Below are positions 6,269-7,065 of a stretch of 7,065 nt of DNA, piece by piece. The position numbers and the translations under genes are program-made. The stretch lies in NCBI GenBank assembly GCA_017419065.1, contig JAFOMB010000168.1, forward strand, positions 1 through 7,065, given 5' to 3'. The notes beneath the pieces were generated by a model, which worked only from the letters and a program-made list of their open reading frames with translations, did not search any database and was not told the origin of the DNA. The stretch comes from Erysipelotrichaceae bacterium (GTDB lineage Bacteria > Bacillota_I > Bacilli_A > Erysipelotrichales > Erysipelotrichaceae). The stretch's first letter is position 1. Every line of letters starts with the position of its first letter.

Positions 6269-6733
6269 ATGGACGAGAAATATTATGTCACAGAAGAAGG
6301 TCTTGCCGATCTTAAAAAGGAATTAGAGACCCTCATTCATGTCACCAGAAATGAAGTCATCGAAGAACTGAAAGCCGCCAGAGCACAGGGCGACTTATCC
6401 GAAAACGCCGACTACGATGCGGCCAGAGATCACCAGGCTCAGGTCGAATCCCGTATCAAAGAACTCGAATACATGATCCGCAATGCGGAGATCATCAATG
6501 AGAAACGTTCGACAAAGTATGTCCGTTTAGGCTCTACTGTCGAACTCCTGGAACTGGATACCAACGAGACCGATGTCTATACCATCGTCGGTTCTGTCGA
6601 AGCGGATCCGCTCAACGGCAAGCTTTCCAACGTCACACCGCTGGCAGTTGCCATCCTCGATCAGCGTGTCGGATCGACAGTCACAGTCGAAGCGGAGATC
6701 CCGTATCAGGTAAAGATCGTAAAAGTCAGCTGA
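6269..6733 (+). CDS. greA: Transcription elongation factor GreA
   Basis: GreA enters the secondary channel of RNA polymerase and stimulates cleavage of backtracked transcripts, restarting stalled complexes. The 154-residue protein has normal length. The N-terminal coiled coil (about 1-75) carries the tip motif ARAQGDLSENADYDAA with acidic residues D42 and E45, corresponding to E. coli D41 and E44. The C-terminal FKBP-like domain (about 80-154) shows VRLGSTVELLELD, YTIVGSVEADP and the LDQRVGSTVTVEAEIPYQVKIV ending in two separate stretches. The start is fixed by a strong AGGAGGTGA (6256-6264), with AGGAGG ending 7 nt before the ATG. It lies 19 nt after udk, as in B. subtilis (udk-greA), and is followed by a hairpin terminator at 6766-6793. 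Confidence 0.97.
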   Translation: MDEKYYVTEEGLADLKKELETLIHVTRNEVIEELKAARAQGDLSENADYDAARDHQAQVESRIKELEYMIRNAEIINEKRSTKYVRLGSTVELLELDTNETDVYTIVGSVEADPLNGKLSNVTPLAVAILDQRVGSTVTVEAEIPYQVKIVKVS

Positions 6734-6765
6734 TAGGGGTAGGAATTTCTATTTTTCATGACAAT

Positions 6766-6793
6766 AAAGTAAGTAGGAGACTACTTGCTTTTT
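6766..6793 (+). terminator. Intrinsic terminator after greA, abutting the next ATG
   Basis: AAAGTAAGTAG (6766-6776) pairs with CTACTTGCTTT (6781-6791), 11 bp with one G-U, around a GAGA tetraloop of GNRA type. Five T residues (6789-6793) follow the core 8-bp stem, and the ATG at 6794 comes next. The only SD-like sequence for the downstream gene, AGGAG (6775-6779), lies in the loop and last two stem bases. The element could thus act as terminator, translational block or both. Confidence 0.7.
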
Positions 6794-7065
6794 ATGTCCG
6801 GAAGACGTTATATCCCGTTATTGTTTCTGTTCCTATCTGCTTTCTTCCTGATCCCTTCTTCTAAAACTTATGAACCTTCGGAAGAGATACAGGTAGAAGT
6901 CAGAGGGGAAGTAGAAGAAGAGAAAGTTCTGAACCTGAAGAGGGGATCTACCTATCAGGATCTTTTTGAACTGATCGTGATTACAGATGAGGGAGATATC
7001 TCCTCCTTTCCTCTGCAGAGAGTCCTTTCAGCCAATGAGATCATTGTCATCCCGAAGAAGAAAGA
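6794..7065 (+). CDS. comEA: Probable ComEA-like protein, N-terminal part with SLBB-type domain (3'-truncated)
   Basis: The first 90 residues are visible and the frame is open to the window end. After MSGRR comes a hydrophobic segment (about 6-21) acting as signal anchor or signal peptide, then a short polar linker. From about residue 33 there is an SLBB-like pattern, with IQVEVRGEVEEEKVLNLKRGSTYQDLFELI and later VLSANEIIVIPKKK as separate parts of one domain. This resembles the first domain of ComEA, the membrane-bound DNA receptor for natural transformation, which usually reads V.VKGAV..PGVY and ends near a YVPKK. The helix-hairpin-helix domain that would prove ComEA lies beyond the window. 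Another SLBB-domain envelope protein remains possible. The ATG is chosen because the signal segment starts right after it. The nearest SD-like AGGAG is 14 nt away in the upstream hairpin, an odd arrangement. Confidence 0.55.
   Translation, partial: MSGRRYIPLLFLFLSAFFLIPSSKTYEPSEEIQVEVRGEVEEEKVLNLKRGSTYQDLFELIVITDEGDISSFPLQRVLSANEIIVIPKKK

Noticed and set aside
6732..6756. A second hairpin with T-run right after the greA stop
   Set aside because: Pairing of GATAG with the CTATT region depends on several G-U pairs in a row and a short stem. The hairpin at 6766-6791 is much better.
1..7065. High density of GATC and GATATC tetramers and hexamers
   Set aside because: These follow from the strong preference for ATC and CTC codons after Asp and Glu codons. 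No clustering suggesting an origin or methylation-controlled site was seen.
1..7065. Search for CRISPR repeats, tRNA or rRNA genes, insertion-sequence ends and defence or phage genes
   Set aside because: No spaced direct repeats, cloverleaf, terminal inverted repeats or transposase-like frames were recognised. The window is nearly all conserved housekeeping coding sequence.

Overview
The window is an ordinary-looking housekeeping stretch of a low-to-mid-GC Firmicute. The gene order recD2 - T-box - alaS - ireB/yrzL - ruvX/yrrK - yrzB - mltG/yrrL - udk - greA follows the order known from Bacillus subtilis and relatives. The T-box leader, near-perfect AGGAGG Shine-Dalgarno sites, an IreB-family protein and heavy AGA use for arginine all point to Bacillota. 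Roughly even base composition with a strong preference for ATC, GTC and CTC codons suggests an Erysipelotrichia-like member, but that placement is an inference and could not be tested here. Every confidently called gene is on the + strand.

Layout. Bases 1-716 hold the C-terminal third of the helicase RecD2, whose stop codon lies in the loop of an intrinsic terminator (701-734). A candidate extended -10 promoter (738-746) follows at once, then an alanine-specific T-box leader (751-947) with Stem I, a GCT specifier, the T-box bulge and mutually exclusive antiterminator and terminator. This leader controls alaS (964-3588). After a 43-nt gap with a strong ribosome binding site comes a tightly packed set: ireB (3632-3895), ruvX (starting on the base after the ireB stop), a UPF0473/DUF1292 gene (overlapping ruvX by 14 nt), mltG (overlapping by 4 nt) and udk (overlapping mltG by 10 nt). 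greA (6269-6733) follows 19 nt later and ends in a hairpin terminator whose T-run touches the ATG of a truncated secreted/anchored protein with an SLBB-like, ComEA-type N-terminus (6794 to the window end).

How the genes fit together. They are mostly growth-linked functions: tRNA charging (alaS), 16S rRNA maturation (ruvX), control of cell-wall stress signalling (ireB), control of glycan strand length (mltG), pyrimidine salvage (udk) and rescue of stalled RNA polymerase (greA). No strong intrinsic terminator was seen between alaS and greA, so transcription from the T-box-controlled promoter may run through much or all of the block. Internal promoters are possible but only weakly supported.

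No CRISPR array, insertion sequence, prophage or obviously novel system was seen. The observations most worth checking are the arrangement of terminator, SD and ATG in front of the comEA-like gene, the extracellular cysteines of MltG, a leucine in the AlaRS editing-site HxxxH motif, and the overlapping terminator, promoter and T-box between recD2 and alaS.
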